This document shows, piece after piece, positions 1-11,400 of a DNA stretch of 64,000 bases; position 1 is the first letter of the stretch; every line of letters begins with the position of its first letter. Below the pieces are notes generated by a model. That model did no database searches. It was not told the DNA's origin and saw only the letters and a list, made by a program, of their open reading frames with translations. Where the stretch lies: NCBI RefSeq assembly GCF_036370855.1, contig NC_088099.1:142183017-142247016 (forward strand), given 5' to 3'. The translations under genes and the position numbers were made by a program. The stretch comes from Dromaius novaehollandiae. Its lineage: Eukaryota; Chordata; Aves; Casuariiformes; Dromaiidae.

Positions 1-221
1 ATCTATTACTACATAGTGTTTGACTTAGTTTAAAAGGGTGAGCATATGATGGTATTGCCAAGTTTTATGAGACAAGTCATATGCCAAGTCTTATTCCAGA
101 GTCTTACGATTTTTAAATAACCATGTGATTTGGGGCAAGGAAAGGAGAGATCCAGAATGACTTGTGGACTGTTTGGAATAGGCACTAATAAGATTAAGGT
201 ACCTAGATAGCAGTGGAAATA

Positions 222-372
222 TAACAATGTGTGTATATACATACACAGACAAAAGTATATATATATAACGTATATGTATACATACACACACACACACTGT
301 ATATGTGTACATATATATATACATATATATATGTACACATATACAGTGTGTGTGGGTGTACACACTCTGTCA
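222..372. repeat. TA/CA microsatellite cluster
   Basis: The stretch is built of TA, CA/TG and TATACA-like units with few interruptions: AC runs at 284-297, TA runs at 255-267 and 311-332, and a TG run at 346-354. It produces long cysteine/tyrosine/isoleucine-rich pseudo-frames on both strands that are not genes. It encloses the perfect palindrome given next. Confidence 0.9.
289..354. repeat. Perfect 66-bp inverted repeat (32-bp arms, 2-nt centre)
   Basis: Bases 289-320 pair with 323-354 at every one of 32 positions, with A321 and C322 as the centre. The arms read from CACACACACTGTATATGTG to the TA-rich middle. The non-repetitive core CTGTATATGTGTAC is mirrored exactly, so this is more than chance pairing of a simple repeat. 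It could extrude as a cruciform. Confidence 0.92.
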
Positions 373-3300
373 TTTTGGACCTTGACAGAATAACTGTTGC
401 TTTCACAAGTTGGGTGGATATGTGTCTCTTTGGAACATTTTTTGTTGAAACCAGTAGATGTCAATCACCATGTCTGGATTTAGCGGCCTGAGAGAAGCCC
501 TTAGAAGCCCTCTCCTCTGACTTTGGCGGAGCTGTGGGTTATGTTAAAATCTTACTACAGTTAAATGATCTGACTCATAGTTCTCACTAACCTTCATCTA
601 AGAGATAACATCTCTTCGGGGTTTATGACTGAAGTTTCTCCTGCCAAATCAGTCTTAGTCATATAAACATTAATAGGTGCATTAAGAGCCAAATTATGAC
701 TTTGAATGGTAGTTTCCATTGGATGGACAGTGGAAAGGAAAAGTAACACTGAAATAATGTAATCCCTCTCTGAATGTCTGGCTCCTGTAGAATCCCCTTT
801 GAAGCTGGAGGGAATCCCACGTAGCAGCCACAAACAAGCCTTCCTCTACGAGTTCGCAGCACACGGTACTCTCCAAATTGCAACTCACATCTGCTAAACG
901 GCATTAGGTATGGCTAAGCCAAATGAAATCTCTCAAGAATTTTCAAACAGCAACATTCCAGCTGCCATTGTGTAAGAAAAACAAAGCAGTTCAGTCTTAG
1001 TACTGGAAAACAGTAAAAATAAGATTTGGCACATAGTAGGGAAGGAGACAGTGCACTCCTGAGCACTCTGAAAGGCACAGGCTGAGATCCTGCCCTCCAA
1101 CTCAAAGTCCTCCCTTGGAGGTTATGGGTGCACTGGATAAACAGCTGATCTGGAACTGTGGCTAAAGATTGACTGTATTCGACAAAAGATAAAAAATCGA
1201 TTTAGGCACTATATTAACACATCACATTGGTTGTGTTTCCATTTGGCCCTGTCCAGATGCAGAACATGGTTATTTCAACAAAACTACAGTTTATTCTATT
1301 TGTTAGATCTTTGTACTATATGTTAGAAGTAGTTGACTATCTTCGATTTTCTGCTAGTTCTCTCTTAATGACCAAAGGGAGGATGATATGTTTTTGCAGC
1401 CAGGTTAAGGACCTTCTAATTCAACCTAGTTAAAAATCAAGGATACTACCAGTTCCAGTATGCAGATTGAAAGAGTAATTGCTTCAAAAATTGTGCATGA
1501 AGTAAAATAAAGTGAACTTAGAACATGAAACATTGCACAAAAAACTGTATGTTTTTTTATAGTTCCATCTACTCTAGCTAATTAGCCTCTTAGGTTCTGA
1601 AAATTGCTTATGAAAAGTTATGTTAGTATTTTCTTTGTAATCATTAAACCTTTTTTTTTCTTTCCTTTGATATACCCAGGTCTTTCACCTGGTCCTCAGG
1701 TTTGTCTGCTCTAGAATTAAAAGAGTATTAATAGCTTAGGGCTTCATTCTGTCCATGAATCAGCTGAACAGCTGCGGTCTTTCTATGATTAGATAATTAT
1801 TCAAAATTATTTGAATGCTTTATACAAGTATCTTAGCCTATAAATTCATTTTTGACGAAACTTTAAACTCAGAGCTTTCTTGTGGGTTGATCATAATGCT
1901 TTATAGAGTAAAGTGTATAGATGTGTAAAAACCATGTAATTTTGATAGAGATTTTAGTGGTAGAATTTTCTTCCAGGTATCAACAAGCAGATCCTGCTCC
2001 TTAGTCCTGAAAAGCTAAATCCAAAGGTAATGAAACGGCTGCTAAGAGCAGCTTTAGGTGTCTAATGACTAGACTGGAGTGAAAGATTAGATTTTCTTTT
2101 GTGATGTGACATGCATACAGACTCAGATTCTCTCCTATCTCTTGGTGCCATTCAACCTGTTTAGGTAACCACAGGTGCTTATCTAGCATCTTTGCACTAG
2201 GTAAGTGCACTAGAAATCCTGTAGTAAAATAATGCTAATATAGTAATTCTTATGCCACTGCTGGGACTGGCATTAAAGTTACAGATAGGATACATACTTT
2301 TGCTTGCCATCTAGATCCACATTGCCACAGTAAGATCTAAACTGCTTTAGTTAACAGTAAGGAAAGAACAAAAGCAATCTTAACACCTGTGTTATTAACA
2401 TATTCTAGGTGGTCATCTAAGCATTATGCCATACTGTGTAGCTTGCAGGCTGAATTAGGTCACACTTTGTCACAGAGCTTATTTCAAATTGAAGTTACTT
2501 CCTTTCGATTTTATTAACAAACCAACAGGCTTGTGCAACATTTCCAGAAATGTCTAAAACTAAAAAAATAGTCAATAATAATTCATGCAGCATATGACAG
2601 AAGTGCTATTATTGTCAGTGAAAGTACAGAGCCTGTGAGGAGAACTCACAATTTAATCTGAACAGTCAGTTGAATATAACATACTTGTAATAACAGCTAA
2701 AGCACAGTACCTGAAACATGTAGGAGAGACAGTCCAGATTCAATGAAAGATAGGAAAAAAAATATTATTATATTAGGGACATGAATTTCTTTTAACAGGG
2801 CTAAGAGAATTTGCACGCTGTTTTCCTTAAAATCTTGCCTGTATACAAATCCCTTTCTCCTCCTGGGGATCCAGTTCATCTGTTTAGATTCTACCCAAAA
2901 GAACTTACAAACTGTCTATATACATACAGTCCCAAAGGGATAAAGCATGGAAAAAGAGCATTGTCTTATTGCAAGTGGTCTGAGCAGTTTCAAGAAACTA
3001 ATCTGAATCCTAGAGGCAGTTAGGGCAGCACAGTGCTTAAGCTAATATGCCCTACAAAATCAGTTTGGGTGCAAGGCCGTGGTGGCGCAGCTACACTGTC
3101 ACTGGCTCTAGACATACTTCACTGTTAAGCCAGCTCTATCTGGACAGTTCTCCACTGTGCAACGTACAGCATGTCCTATGTTTGCACAGTCCTTAGCATA
3201 ATGGGACTCTATTCTTGACTGGCCTCTAGCACAGCGATACTATTTATAAATGCCAGGGGAAATAAATGATCATATAACACATTTGATGTATTTTCTCCTG

Positions 3301-5439
3301 CATGCAACAGCAATACTGATATGTACACCAGCACAATGCAAGCAAATGCTGATGCGTGCTATATATTTTTAACACAATGGCCTTGATCCAGACATTTCTG
3401 GCACCATCTTCTATTACCTTTCATCATTTTGCAGTGAAGTTATGTAGGGTACTCTAGATTTGAGACAGCTGTGGTCTGGTATTAAAATTGATGTTGAATA
3501 AAAATCTAGCTTGTTAGACCATTTACACAACTGCTGTGCAAACAACTGTTTGCTTGTTAAAAAAAATCAGACTAAATGAAACAAACCGTTCTTTCCCAGT
3601 CTTCATATGTTGTGCTGCAAAAGAAATACAAGTCTGACAGAAAAATCCACTTTCTCTGCCACTTTTTTTTTATATACCTTAAGTTTATAAATAAATGATT
3701 TGGAAAAATTAGTATCATAAAATTAGAGTATTTAGAATTCCACTTATGTCCTTTGTATGATAAAGTATTTGAGTTCTGCTGCACAAACAGGTGAAGTAAA
3801 TTTAGATACAGTAGAGGTCTCACCAGATATGAAAATGTGTTACTGAAAATATCAACATTTCTTATGACCTCAGCTCAGAGAGGTAAAAGTGCAGAAAGTA
3901 AGGAGATGGGTAAAGGAAAGTTATTGTTACTTCATTTAGCTGAGATCCAGTCAACACCTTGAATTTACCCATTCTTTCTGTGTATTACAATGGTGCCTCA
4001 AGGTCCCAGCCAGGACTTGGCATTAGAGAGACATACTGTAAGATTGTCTCTTACTGTTTTACAGACAAGACAGAGTAGAGAGAAAGGAATGAGTTGGGGA
4101 GAACTTCTGCAATGGCTTGTAAAACTGCTGTTGAATCTGTGGGTGGCATTTGCTAACAGCATAGACTAGAAGGACAAATAAAGGAAAGGGAGAACTGATG
4201 AGGAATGGGCTTGAAGAGAAAAAAAGTGTAAAGATGTAGAGAAGGAAGTGCATGTGGCAGGCAATAAAGTGAAGCTGAGGTGACTGTAAACAGCCAATCA
4301 CTAAAAAGAAAACAGTGTTAAAAGTAAAACTACTGTAGTGGAAGAATAATATGCTGACACCATTGGTGGTTTCCTGATAATTCTTGCTGAAGTTGCCTCA
4401 GTATCTTTGCATGTTAGACTTGAGGTTCAGGCGGGCAAACAAGTGCCTGTTATGACAGTCTTGGTTGGTCCAAGGTAAATCACGTGTGCGATTTCAGGCT
4501 ATTTTATCTTCACCTGCCTTGAAGTATAAAAGGATGATGGTGTCAATTTCTGTGCCAGCTTAAAAGTTACTCACACTGATAAATGTTTATTAGTCATTTT
4601 CAGGTAAGAGTAAAAAATACACATATATGCAGTCATGATTAGAATTTTATGTACATAAAGTTATGTCTGTGATTTACTAGGCACTTTCCAGGCATACGGG
4701 AAAGGATATTCTTTTCCTCAAACATTAAAGAGAGTAGGATAGAGACAGCTGTAGGTAGGGGCCAATAAAGGGAGTAGCAAAAAAAGGAGTATGACTTTTT
4801 AGTCAGATAACTGTGCCAGGGAAGAATTCTTTTGAGATATTTCAAAGTTCATAGATTTGGTGAACTTGATAAGGGGGCTACATGGGAAGATGTTGTCTGA
4901 CATCCTGAGTGCCTTATCTGAACTACTAACACATTCTCTCCCCTGGACTTACAAGCTCCATTTCTCTCCTGTGCAGGCACACTGCTCCTGCAGAGACCAT
5001 TTCTCTAGATCACTACTTTCTTATCTCACCCTTTGCTTGCCAAGCTCATTTACTACCTAGGCAGGTCTCCTCTGCATATCATCCTTTGTTACCCATCAAA
5101 ACTCTCGATCCAGTTCTGGTTAGAGGGAAGGGAGAGCTGCCTAGCTATTACCTTGTTGTTGTCTCTCAAACATCTCTTTTATGTTTACTCAGACTCCTCT
5201 GAGAAACATCACTGTGAGCAGACAGATGATATTTTGAAACAACTACCTATCAAACTGACCAATACTCTGTGCTTGCCCCTTCAGTGAAGAGGTGGTAAGG
5301 AAGATTGTTTAGTTGCCATGCAGGCTGAAATTAAGAGTGCTACAAAGATGCTTTGAATGAGGAAGAGCGAGTGAAAACTGGCCACAGTGGAAGCAGCAAA
5401 GGATAGAGGAATATGGGTATGAAAGCCCCAATGCCTGGG

Positions 5440-5790
5440 TGGGACTCAGCCTGGGGGACTCAGTCTGGGCCCTGATGCTTTCAGCAGTGCCTTGGCCGAA
5501 GAACTATAAAAAGACCGAGGCTGGGAGCAGCCACAGGATCTGTCTTGCTGCACTTGCAGCAGGGTGGAAGAGGAAGTGGTGGGACACTGGCTTCTTCAGG
5601 AAATCCCAACTCTCTAACCTTTTGGCCATGCTGGCTGAGCACTCAGGGCTCAGATAAATATGACTGTACGTCTCCAAGTGCGTGTTTTCCCTGTCAATTC
5701 TGCTTTCTTCCTATTTACATCAATCAACTACTCTCAATAAAAACTAAATTGAACGTAGCTTGTGTCTGGCTAGTTACTCCTTTAGAAAAC
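5440..5790 (+). mobile_element. Possible solo LTR (endogenous retrovirus-like)
   Basis: A compact promoter-plus-polyadenylation arrangement is seen: a 14-bp tandem repeat GGGACTCAGCCTGG / GGGACTCAGTCTGG at 5441-5468 (enhancer-like), a TATA box TATAAAA at 5505-5511 in a locally GC-rich stretch, and AATAAA at 5736-5741 followed by a GT-rich end (TTGTGTCTGGC, 5759-5769). This order matches U3-R-U5 of a retroviral LTR. I cannot fix the TG/CA ends or a target-site duplication, and no gag, pol or primer-binding site follows. A single lncRNA exon with its own promoter is the alternative. Confidence 0.4.
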
Positions 5791-6401
5791 AGTTGAACAA
5801 AAGAATTTCAGTGCCTTCTTCCCAAATCTATCTGTTTTGACCTTGAAGAAATCTTTGAGATCAGTGCACATGATGCCACTGGCTGATGCTTTGCACTCTG
5901 CTGCCATTAATGATGAATCTGGGTACAAGGTAAAGAGTAGCCGCTTGTTTGCCTGAATGATTGAAAGCAGCTCTGCCAGCAGGGATGTTTGGGTTGTTTG
6001 GAAAAGCTTTTAATCCGAAAAGATAATTAATGCTGTCTTCTCTGTTGCACAACCAAAATCTATGGAAAGAGAATCACATCAATATCACACCTCTCAATAA
6101 CGTACAGTTGCATGGTAGAAACTGGGCTGAACTTGAAAGACAAAAATTAACTTTGGGAGGAGTGGAGGAAGGTGAAGGTTCATGTGCTGATTTGTTTATA
6201 TAATGTTGTCCTACCTCTACCAGATAATGGCAGGCCTAAGTTCCAGGAGGGACTTGCATCTAGCTAGTACAGCTGTAATTACTGTGGGAGGGTTCAAAGT
6301 CTCTGCGTTTATTGGTTCTGTGTGGTGTCTGTCCATAAAAGCAGCCGTATCTTTCTCCGTGGCTGCAGATCAAGCTTCTTAGGAGTCTTTCCAGGGTCCC
6401 A

Positions 6402-6478
6402 CTAAGAACATAACTAAGAACTAACATAAATAAGAATAACATAAATAAGAACTAACATAAGAACATAACTAAGAACAG
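6402..6478. repeat. Imperfect AAGAACATAACT tandem repeat
   Basis: The units AAGAACATAACT, AAGAACTAACATAAAT, AAGAATAACATAAAT and AAGAACTAACAT recur several times over 77 nt, with small length changes between units. It is a degenerate minisatellite 220 nt upstream of the 124-bp duplication. Confidence 0.75.
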
Positions 6479-6697
6479 AAAGAGGAATGGAATAGGTTGA
6501 GTAGGAAACAGGGTATCTGAAGGTTTCAGTGAGAAAATTGTTCAGACTTGTAAGCAGAAAAGAGATGGTTGTTGACTAAGATACTGTGAATGCTTTACTT
6601 TTTTATATAAACCTATTATACTGCTTCCTTCTCCCTTAAAGTGTTAATTTTCTATGCATACCCATGGCTTCTGAGAGGTGAACAGTCGTGTTATTGG

Positions 6698-6943
6698 TCA
6701 TAGGTTCAAAATGTGACTGGACCAAATTCATCAAAGAATAATCCATTGAGGGATTTCCAATTCAGTGAGGTTCTGAGCCACAACTTCCCAGAGAGTGGGG
6801 GAGCACTCATACTTGCCTGGTTCATAGGTTCAGAATGTGACTGGACCAAATTCATCAAAGAATAATCCATTGAGGGATTTCCAATTCAGTGAGGTTCTGA
6901 GCCACAACTTCCCAGAGAGTGGGGGAACACTCATACTTGCCTG
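6698..6943. repeat. Tandem duplication of a 124-bp unit
   Basis: Copy 1 is 6698-6821 and copy 2 is 6822-6943. Over about 122 aligned bases I count two differences (A/G at 6710 against 6834, and G/A in GGGGAGCAC against GGGGAACAC). The unit starts TCATAGGTTCA and ends ACTTGCCTG. The unit has no recognisable coding content. The near-identity means a recent duplication or an assembly artefact. Confidence 0.95.
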
Positions 6944-8034
6944 TTTTACATTCTTTGGCAAATATTATTGATTCTTGATCTTCTTCATGATGCTCATCCT
7001 TAAAACAAACACCCCCACCACCCCATGCAGGCCCTAAATATACTCCTCTTACTCCCCAAATAGAGAGGGTTGGGAAAGAAGCATGGGAGAACAAATAATA
7101 AATGAAAAAAAAACAGGTCAATAAGGAGGAATAGCATAGAGTATCCCCCAACAGCACTCACCATTCACAGAGACCACTCTGGTTTGATCCAGTATATCTG
7201 TTCTCACGATGAGGCACCCCAGCACTGGATGTGATTTTGCTTTTGTAAGGAATGGTATTTTCTTTTTCAGGTAGATCAGTTGATCTAGTAGAACAGAGAA
7301 GGCTTTGGGCACATGACCGCTTGGCTCCAAGTCTGCAATAGACACTGCTAAATATAGAAACTGTGTTGTGAATCCCACTTGATTTTGCTACCCAGTTAAA
7401 CAACTGAAAGTGATAGATACCTGTGCAACCGGAGAATGAAGTTATTGAACAGAAAAAGGTAACTGCCTATGAACAGAGTGGATCACAGCGCAGGAGTTAT
7501 GGGGAAATTATGAAGAGTCATAAGGCTCTTTCTGTGGGGTCCATAATTTGTTGTGCATCTACAGCAGAGCGGGGCTCTTCTGTCCCCAGACACATGCTAG
7601 CCTTTAGGTCTCCCTTGTGAAACGAGGACTTGGAGGTCAGAAATACACCACCCACCACCTCCTCGGGGCTTGACAGCTTGCGTCCAGCTCCACCCGCAGA
7701 GGGTCCGGCGGGGTGAAGGGACAGACAGGGCGCCCCGCGCGAACCGCGCTGCTCCGCGTGCTAGCCGGGAACCGAGCCTGGCCCGCGGCGTTCATTTGGG
7801 GCGGGTTCACCCTGCCCTCGCCCCTCCGAGCCGCTCTCCGCGGGGGCAGGCCGCGCCGCAGGCCCGTCCCGCCGGGAGCCGGCGCCGCGGAGCGGGGAGG
7901 GCCGCGGCGGCGGCCCCGGGCCCAGGCCGGGCCGGCGGGCAGGGCGCTGCCGCAGGCGGCCGCCGCGGGCAGGGCCGGACCCGGCGGAGCAGCAGGGAGG
8001 CGGGACGGCGCCGCGGCGGGGCGGAGCGGGGCGG

Positions 8035-8064
8035 CCCCTCCCCTCCCCTCCCCTCCCCTCCCCC
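8035..8064 (+). repeat. (CCCCT)5 plus C-run in the promoter
   Basis: Five uninterrupted CCCCT units (8035-8059) are followed by CCCCC. The minus strand therefore carries repeated runs of four G, a pattern able to form a G-quadruplex, with an i-motif possible on the + strand. The tract is also a dense set of Sp/KLF/MAZ-like sites. It lies 350-380 nt upstream of the LRP12 ATG and is probably core-promoter-proximal. Confidence 0.8.
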
Positions 8065-8237
8065 GCCGTTCAGCGGCTGTTTCTCCGCCCGGGCCGGCGG
8101 CGCCGGTAGCGACTCCATGCGCTCGGGCCGCTAGTGCGCAGCCGCGGCGGGGCGCAGCCGGGGAGGAGGAGGAGGAAGCGGCGCGGCGCGGCGCGGGGGG
8201 AGGAAGGAAGGAAAGAGGCCGAGGCCGGCGGCGGCTC

Positions 8238-8261
8238 ATGGCTCCCCGAGCGGGCGGGTGA
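8238..8261 (+). CDS. Upstream ORF in the LRP12 5' UTR (7 codons)
   Basis: ATG at 8238 is followed by seven codons in all (MAPRAGG) and TGA at 8259-8261. It has G at +4 but C at -3, so initiation would be moderate. It is in the same frame as LRP12 and its stop is the last in-frame stop before the LRP12 ATG, 153 nt downstream. It is only real if transcription starts upstream of 8238, which is likely but not shown. A second short one (ATG 8117, stop TAG 8132-8134) lies further up. Confidence 0.4.
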   Translation: MAPRAGG

Positions 8262-8338
8262 GGCGCGCGCGTGCGGGCCCTAGCGCTCCCCGAGGCGGCA
8301 GCTCCGGCGGGCGAGGGGCCGAGGCGCGGCCGGCCCTC

Positions 8339-8350
8339 CGGCGGCGGCGG
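8339..8350 (+). repeat. (CGG)4 in the LRP12 5' UTR
   Basis: Four uninterrupted CGG units lie 65 nt upstream of the ATG; shorter CGG pairs and triplets occur nearby (8226-8235, 8367-8375). In humans a CGG repeat in the LRP12 5' UTR is polymorphic and its expansion causes oculopharyngodistal myopathy type 1. The copy here is short and stable-looking. In the LRP12 frame it reads GGC GGC GGC GGC, that is four glycines. Whether it is the exact positional equivalent of the human repeat cannot be told without alignment. Confidence 0.75.
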
Positions 8351-8414
8351 CTCCGTGTCCGGGGCTCGGCGGCGGCAGGTCCGGCTCCTCGTCGCCTCCC
8401 TCCGGGCTGGTGTT

Positions 8415-8493
8415 ATGGCCCCTTGGGGGAGCGCAGAAGGCTCCCCGGCTTGGAGGTCCGCGCAGCTCCTGCTCCTCGTCGTCTCCTGCTGCG
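8415..8493 (+). CDS. LRP12: LRP12 coding exon 1 (signal peptide)
   Basis: This exon encodes residues 1-26 and the first base of codon 27, starting MAPWGSAEGS and running into the hydrophobic core QLLLLVVSCC of a signal peptide. The ATG has G at -3 and G at +4, a good Kozak context. The donor is GCG|GTAGGT (intron starts 8494). The start is chosen because the peptide aligns with the human LRP12 N-terminus (shared W-RSA-LLLL pattern) and because no in-frame ATG lies between it and the in-frame TGA at 8259-8261. A signal-peptidase site of ALA|E type would fall after A32, in exon 2, so the leader is probably split over two exons. Confidence 0.93.
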
Positions 8494-11400
8494 GTAGGTG
8501 CCCGCGCGGCGGCGGCGCCAGCCGCTCGCCCCCGGCCTCTGGGCCGCCGCCGCCGGCGGAGGGGGAACAAAGCGGCCTTTCTGCCGCTCGGCCCGGGCCC
8601 CGGTGGGTGCCTCGGCCGGCCGCGGCCTCCCCCCGCGACGGCCCCGGGGCTCTCCCTCACGCTTCCCCTTCCCTTCCCCCAGCCCCGCTCTGTGGCGGCC
8701 GCGACTTGCTCGGCTTTTTTTCCTCTTCCCCCCGCCCCCCAAGCTGAGGGGGCGGAAATCTCCTCCGAGGAGTCCCTACAACTGCGTCTGGGATTTGGCG
8801 CGGCTGCCAGCCCGGCCTTTATCTTCGGCAGCTGTGCGCGGCCGGGACCTCCGGGGCTGCCGTGCGACCGCGCCGGCAGCCAGCCCCGAACCCCCGGAGT
8901 CACGGCCGAACGGCGGCCCGGGCGGGGCAGCGCCGCGGGCAGGTTCCGCGTCCGGCGCCGGCGGTGCGGCCTGGTCCCGGCGGGGTGCGGGGGTGCTCAG
9001 GGCACAGCGCCGGTGTCGTGCGAGTAGTTTGTGACACATCAGTACAGGCCTCGGAGCAGTCCCGGAGCCTCTGCTTCTGCTCAGCTTTGTTTTTTCCTTT
9101 TTTTTTTTTTTTTTTCTTTTCCCCTTAGTTCGGACTAAAATGGGGTTTCGTTTCAACCAAGCCGTTTTGTTCTTTAAACAAAACTGACGTTAATGAAAAA
9201 CACATAGCTGTTCCAGTGCATTTACTTACTTTAGTCGTTACAGCATATAGGTAGCTTCCATAGACCCAAACCCAGATACCTTGGAGTGAAAATTGCCTCG
9301 TGTTTTCTTCCAGAGTTGTGTCTGTCTCCCAGGCTTGAGCCTCGGCTCTGCCTCTGGGTCCCGCGGCGTGCAGCACCCTTCTGCGCGGGGAGGGCATGTG
9401 CCTTCCTCTTAGGAAGTTATTAGCAGTGGCCCTGATTTAGCAATTTCTTAAGCAGTCGCCTTCGTTGTAAACATGCGAGTGAGCATATTGAATTGGAATC
9501 TGTTTAGTAAAACAAGCCTGAGGCCTGGACTCGAAGATACTTAGGGATTTTCTGTGCAAAGGGCTTCGTCTGGCACATGCCTGTGCTGCCAGTATCAGCG
9601 CAAATTCCAAGTGTAGGTGTACCACATAAACTTGTAGGGATATTTCCCATTTTATTGATAAAGTACACTTACATATGTAGAAGTTAGGTAGGGTTCTTCT
9701 AACAGAACTACAGCCAATAGTTATGCTGGCACCAAAAAAGGCTATGCTGCGGAGAAGCTCTTAAACATTTAATTTTTAACGCTTACTCCCTAGTCACACT
9801 AACAGTGCTAAGTACTGACCACTCTTGTCAACATACATGCGCAAAAGCAAGAAAAAAAAGTTTTAGAAAGTATATAGGCTGTTAAAATTTGATAGGTCAA
9901 AAGCTAAAGTGAAGTGTCAACTTGAGAGGAGTTCGTTTATGGTAGAAAAGGAAGTGATAGGAAAATTTCAGTCCTGGGCATGTTGAGCTATCCTTACGTT
10001 TGTATGCTTAATGTACTTGAGAAACTGGATTTCTTTGCAAAGGTTTTTAAGGAATTCTGTGTATTAATTTCTACTGCAGTAGGTAACTTGAGACAGTGAT
10101 GCTGTAACTTGTGTGGTATTGACAGTATTTCCACTATAAAATATTAAACAATGAGCACAACTTTTAGTCAGAGGTTGGCTGTAGTTTAAAAAAAAATCCT
10201 TACTGAGTGGCGTTTTACATAGGTCTTTAATCAAGGCTTTCCAAAATATAACCGAGAATGAGGTCTCTATAACTTTCTTTTGTGATTGCCTTGCTGAGAA
10301 ACACATTGCCATCGGTCGCCTCTGTTGCCAGGAAGGGGAATCAGCTTCAGATTACTATCAGCGTGCTGCCTCATCCTTCATGAGGGATTAGTTTGCCCTA
10401 ACAGTTTTTGGTTATAAATGTTTGAAGTTCTGTCCAGTTTCACTGCTTGGAGGAAAGGAACTTTTTTCTCCCCAGTCAAGGGCACCCAAAAGGAAAGCAA
10501 GTATTCCTTCTATAAGTATAGCTTTATCTCTAGCTGATGTTTTTGTTTCTCTTGTTTATTTCTTGTGGAAGAGGGAAACAGGAGTGGGAAGGATTCCCCA
10601 TTAAGGAATATTACTTTCCTTTACAACTGCTTTTAGCTCTTCCAAAGTAAAGTAATTTAATATCAACATGAATTTCATCAGGACACCACTGACAGCAGTG
10701 CTCTGGACTGTGATGTAGATCCTGAGCAGATCCTTATAGATTTCATTGTGTTACTGCATGTTAAAGCTTTGAACGTGGTAGGTGGTACTCCAGGTAGAAC
10801 ACACTTTGGAAAAGCAGCAGTGCATTGCTTCGATTGGCTTCCGTTACGAAGTTGCACAGCTGTAATATCTAGAGTTTTCCACGAATTAAAATACCAAATT
10901 CACCAAGATTGATATGTGGGCCTTGCGTTCTCCAGAGAGAATGTGTTTCTCTGTTTTCCTGTGGTTAATGAATTTTTCAAACCTTCCTTCTGATGATGAC
11001 TATAATCATAAAAATTTGAGAAGGAGGAATACTGATGTGTGAAATACTGGAATAGCATGGACTAGCAAGAATTTTAGCTTGGTAGAGTACTGGGCAGTAA
11101 TACTCGATCTTGATATGTCTAGCCTCCATGTTGAGTTTAGAATTTTATATCAGAGAAATATGTGATTGTGCATCTCTATATATAATTGTGCATCCCTGTA
11201 TATAATTCTGGTATGGCTTTTACTGGGAAAAATATGAAGGCACTTCTGTATATCTCACAGGCCACAATCAGTTGTCTATGTTCAAAACAGAACTGTGTGT
11301 GGCATGAAGATAATTTCCTTTTAGGGGAAAAATCTCATTTGAGAAATTGGTCTTGTTCTTAAGGGCAGAGTTTTCTAAAGCAGAGTTTGATGAATGATCA

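Larger units (their letters stand above)
1..7689. other. Upstream flank of LRP12, no gene recognised
   Basis: All open frames here are short, begin in AT-rich or repeat sequence, and show no recognisable domain. Apart from the repeats listed separately (palindromic microsatellite, LTR-like unit, AACATAA repeat, 124-bp duplication) I see nothing to annotate. In mammals the next gene on this side is ZFPM2, far away and divergent; no part of it is visible. Confidence 0.6.
7690..9010 (+). promoter_or_regulatory. LRP12: CpG-island promoter of LRP12
   Basis: The base composition switches sharply near 7,680 from AT-rich flank to dense G+C with very many CpG dinucleotides, and returns to ordinary composition soon after 9,010. 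GC boxes of Sp1 type occur at 7798-7805 (GGGGCGGG) and twice within 8018-8034. I see no TATA box close upstream of the coding exon, so a dispersed-start CpG promoter is expected. The transcription start is not visible from sequence; I would place it roughly in 8,050-8,250. The island runs through exon 1 into the first 500 nt of intron 1. Confidence 0.85.

Noticed and set aside
30-491. Tyr/Ile/Cys-rich frames on both strands at the window start.
   Set aside because: They are translations of the TA/CA microsatellite and have no domain.
7637-9156. Many long overlapping open frames on both strands (up to about 207 codons).
   Set aside because: They lie in the CpG island, where stop codons are rare, and consist of Arg/Ala/Pro/Gly-rich low-complexity sequence. 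Only the exon 1 frame matches a known protein.
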